A stretch of DNA of 64,000 bases from an uncultured Bacteroidales bacterium. Lineage in GTDB: Bacteria; Bacteroidota; Bacteroidia; Bacteroidales; UBA932. The stretch spans positions 186,001-250,000 of the forward strand of contig CASEBV010000012.1 of the NCBI GenBank assembly GCA_949286415.1, read 5' to 3'. The position numbers and the translations under genes are program-made. Below, in pieces: positions 61,346 to 64,000 of the stretch. The notes below the pieces were generated by a model. That model made no database searches. It was not told where the DNA came from and saw only the letters and a list, made by a program, of their open reading frames with translations. Each line of letters starts with the position of its first letter. Within the stretch, counting starts at the first letter, position 1.

Positions 61346-64000
61346 ATGGAGAAAAGGAAGAATACAGCAGGCCTCAGGAATACGACTCAGATGTTGTGTC
61401 TCATGATGTGCCTGATGACCGCTGCCGTCGGTCTGGCAGGAACAGGCCAGAATTGCCTTGCGGCAGAAGTTAAAGCCGCAGTTTCAGCGGAAAGAAAAGT
61501 TAAGGCGGCAGTATACGACATTATTTCCGGCGAGCCCCTCATCGGTGCCGGAGTCCTCATCCGGAACACGGCGACAGGGGCTGTGACTGACCTTGACGGG
61601 GCCTGTGAACTTGACCTTGGGAACGGAGAACATGTGCTGACAGTATCATATATAGGATATAAGCCGGCCACTGTTGCCGTGAATGTCTCAAGGAACGGAG
61701 TAAGCGCCACAAATGCCGGAAATCCGGATGAAGACGGCTCTTTTGTGTCGGTTGAGAACGGAATTGTCCGTATATCGATAGCTTCAGACGAGAGGGTGCT
61801 TGACAATGCGGTGGTCACTGCCAGGAAAAACCTGGAGTCCCTGCAGGCGCTCCAGAATGAACGCATTTCCTCAGGCTTCGCCATAGAGAACATGGGGGCG
61901 AAGGAGATGAGCATCAAGGGCATATCCAACGCCCAGGAAAGTGTTGCGAAACTTTCCGGCATCTCGATTGCCAGCGCCGGCCAGCTGATTGTCCGCGGAC
62001 TCGGCGACAGATACAGCACCACGACTCTCAACGGCCTCCCGATAGCTTCCCCTAATCCGGACAACAAGCTCATCCCGCTTGACATATTCCCGGCATCCAC
62101 CATCCAGAACATAACAGTGAGCAAGGTATACGAGGCAAGTTCATTTGCCGACTATTCCGGCGCACATGTGGACATCAGCACCAAGGAAGGCCAGAGCGAG
62201 GACTTCTTCAACATATCGTTCTCCACCGGAGGATATTTCCACACCCTCGCCAATGATTTCTACAGGATGGACGGCAAGAGCCTCTTCCTGACCCCAAGAC
62301 TTGACCCTACGGCAAATAATATAGCTTACAGTGACTTTGACGCATACTCGAAGTCAAAGGACATCTTCGGGACCTCATTCCGTACCTACAGGAGGAATCC
62401 TCTCCCAGACCTTGACGGCGGCATCGGCTTCGGCAAGAATTTCAAAGTCGGAGGCCAGACCTTCAGCCTGGTAGCTTCCGCCAGCATCAAGACAGGGGAC
62501 GAGACCATGACGGATGCATTCTACAGGACATATGAGGCCAGTTCCGAAGGCAGCATGCAGAGCGACTACAATTACAACAGCTACGGCCAGAAGATTGACA
62601 TTGCGGCCCTCGTGGACCTGGACTATACGCTCCGGGAGAGCGACAACATCGGCATCACCGCTTTCTTCGCAAGAAATGCCAAGGACACACACCTTGACCG
62701 CCAGGGAATGGACTATCAGGAGTCATACGACCTTGTCGGAAGCAATCAGGTGACACACATCTATACGCTTCAGAATTATCAGCTCTCGGGCCACCATGAA
62801 GTTGAAGACTGGCTCATCGACTGGGGTGCATCCTATACCATGACATCGAGCGATGAACCGGACAGAAGGCAGGTGATGTACCGCCGCGGAGCCGACGACC
62901 AGTGGTATTTCTTCAAGCTCAACCAGCAGGAGACCCAGAGATACTTCGGAAAACTCAATGAAAACGAGCTTGTAGCCGACATCAGGGCCACATACAATTT
63001 CAGCGAAGATGACAGAATCCGCTTCGGCCTCACGGCCAAGGACAAGATAAGGACTTTCCGTTCCACAAGATTCTATTATGACGTCAAGGGAATCAACAAT
63101 TCCATCTCTGACTTCCACAACCCTGACGCATATCTCAATTTTGAAAATATCCAGAGCGGGCTCATCTCTGTGAACCGCAGCAAATATGACAGGGACCAGT
63201 ATGATGCTTCAAATCTCATCGGGGCCGCCTTCGTGGAGACAGACCTGAAGTTTGGTGAAAAATGGTTCCTCAATGCAGGGCTCCGCGTGGAGGCAAGCCG
63301 TCAGAGCGTCGACTACAATGACGATGTGGAGGACCTTACCCGCAATCTCGATGCCATCGACCTCTTCCCTGCTGTCAACATCAAATATGACCTTACGCGC
63401 AGAAGCATCTTCCGCCTTTCTCTTTCGAGGACAGTCACAAGGCCGTCATTCGTCGAAATGGCTCCGTTCCTCTATCAGGAGAGCTTCGGAGGGGCGCAGA
63501 TACGAGGCAATGAAGACCTGCAGAACGGCTACAACTACAATTTTGACCTCAAGTACGAATTTTTCGCCGAGAAAAACACCGACATGTTCTCCGTGACGGC
63601 ATATTTCAAATATCTGGAAAACCCTATCGAGCGGACACAGAGACTTTCCGGCGGTGCCACGGAGCACTCTTTCCAGAATGCCGACAACGGGCTTGCGGCA
63701 GGAGTCGAGGTGGAATTCCGGAAGGAAATCGTGAAGGACCTCGCTGTCAGTGCAAATGCCTCCTACATGTACACCAATGTGATACTGCCGGAAGGAGGGG
63801 CCTACACCAACCAGCAGCGCTCGCTCCAGGGAGCGTCCCCGTACCTCGCAAATGCTGACATCAGTTATACCCCGACTTTCAGAAACGGCTCCGGCCTCAG
63901 TCTTGCCCTCCTGTACAATCTCCAGGGCCCGAGGATACATGCGGTCGGCATCATGGGGCTCGGTGACGTGAAGCAGATGCCTCTCCATACTCTTGATTTT
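61346..64000 (+). CDS. TonB-dependent outer-membrane receptor (3' truncated)
   Basis: The first 885 codons are visible and the frame is still open at the window edge. A signal region (LCLMMCLMTAAVGLAGTG) is followed by a carboxypeptidase-regulatory-like domain (AAVYDIISGEPLIGAGVLI). The plug (SVAKLSGISIASAGQLIVRG, GDRYSTTTLNGLPIASPNP, DIFPASTIQNITVSKVYEAS) leads into the barrel, and the last residues are MPLHTLDF. The GLGDRYS subgroup is common in Bacteroidota. No SusD-like partner or ligand clue is visible within the window. Confidence 0.92.
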   Translation, partial: MEKRKNTAGLRNTTQMLCLMMCLMTAAVGLAGTGQNCLAAEVKAAVSAERKVKAAVYDIISGEPLIGAGVLIRNTATGAVTDLDGACELDLGNGEHVLTVSYIGYKPATVAVNVSRNGVSATNAGNPDEDGSFVSVENGIVRISIASDERVLDNAVVTARKNLESLQALQNERISSGFAIENMGAKEMSIKGISNAQESVAKLSGISIASAGQLIVRGLGDRYSTTTLNGLPIASPNPDNKLIPLDIFPASTIQNITVSKVYEASSFADYSGAHVDISTKEGQSEDFFNISFSTGGYFHTLANDFYRMDGKSLFLTPRLDPTANNIAYSDFDAYSKSKDIFGTSFRTYRRNPLPDLDGGIGFGKNFKVGGQTFSLVASASIKTGDETMTDAFYRTYEASSEGSMQSDYNYNSYGQKIDIAALVDLDYTLRESDNIGITAFFARNAKDTHLDRQGMDYQESYDLVGSNQVTHIYTLQNYQLSGHHEVEDWLIDWGASYTMTSSDEPDRRQVMYRRGADDQWYFFKLNQQETQRYFGKLNENELVADIRATYNFSEDDRIRFGLTAKDKIRTFRSTRFYYDVKGINNSISDFHNPDAYLNFENIQSGLISVNRSKYDRDQYDASNLIGAAFVETDLKFGEKWFLNAGLRVEASRQSVDYNDDVEDLTRNLDAIDLFPAVNIKYDLTRRSIFRLSLSRTVTRPSFVEMAPFLYQESFGGAQIRGNEDLQNGYNYNFDLKYEFFAEKNTDMFSVTAYFKYLENPIERTQRLSGGATEHSFQNADNGLAAGVEVEFRKEIVKDLAVSANASYMYTNVILPEGGAYTNQQRSLQGASPYLANADISYTPTFRNGSGLSLALLYNLQGPRIHAVGIMGLGDVKQMPLHTLDF

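Overview
The window is a gene-dense chromosomal segment of a Bacteroidales-type bacterium (phylum Bacteroidota) with roughly balanced GC content. Four things point there. Recurrent TAnnTTTG (-7) boxes sit in front of genes, in places with a TTTG (-33) box 19-20 nt upstream. Start codons lack Shine-Dalgarno sequences. Family variants are Bacteroidota-like: MurA with Asp in place of the catalytic Cys, a zinc-less DksA relative, a giant NtrY-like kinase and a HU-domain membrane protein. A SusC-like TonB receptor and small outer-membrane barrels are present. Genus cannot be fixed from the sequence. No phage, insertion sequence, CRISPR array or rRNA operon is visible; two tRNA genes are present.

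Layout. 1-4910: the end of a probable dnaG, then metG-murB-murA (translation and peptidoglycan precursors). 4958-7742 (minus strand): a secreted protein, an M16 protease and an O-methyltransferase. 7820-13990: dnaX, lptB, a truncated-type sigma-54 response regulator (minus), cmk, ispH and efp. 13994-18064 (minus): rlmH and an NtrY-like kinase that is the likely partner of the response regulator. 18214-22028: a DUF4783-like protein, then der, a Cys-rich small protein, prs and engB on the minus strand. 22346-35583: xseA-xseB run into a compact glycogen operon (branching enzyme, debranching enzyme, GT4 synthase, GH57 amylase, and one 1412-residue glycogen synthase-phosphorylase fusion) that ends in ribF. 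35637-43467: a small membrane protein, greA, a HIT protein, a redox-dead TlpA-like lipoprotein, tsaB and cvpA (minus), ileS and a dksA-like gene. 43515-47272: lspA and an accessory-looking interval bounded by tRNA-Ser and tRNA-Asn, with a GNAT acetyltransferase, two outer-membrane proteins, a duplicated scrap of the GNAT gene and clustered palindromes.

47272-61177: a HU-domain membrane protein, an acyl-ACP thioesterase and a long tightly packed gene train: AspT-like transporter, split ThrE exporter, membrane protein, NUDIX enzyme, tandem glycosyltransferase, DUF4922-SpoIID fusion and AmpG-like permease. A serpin lipoprotein and a NamZ-type (DUF1343) exo-muramidase follow. The AmpG/SpoIID/NamZ association suggests cell-wall salvage. 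61346-64000: the first 885 codons of a TonB-dependent receptor, preceded by an array of TAA-centred repeats on a helical-turn period that looks like a response-regulator binding region.

The most unusual elements are the synthase-phosphorylase fusion inside the glycogen operon, the DUF4922-SpoIID fusion that has no signal peptide, the phased repeat array, the three tandem palindromes near tRNA-Asn, and the direct repeat flanking the outer-membrane protein pair. All functional assignments come from motif recognition in the translated sequence; no database search was possible.
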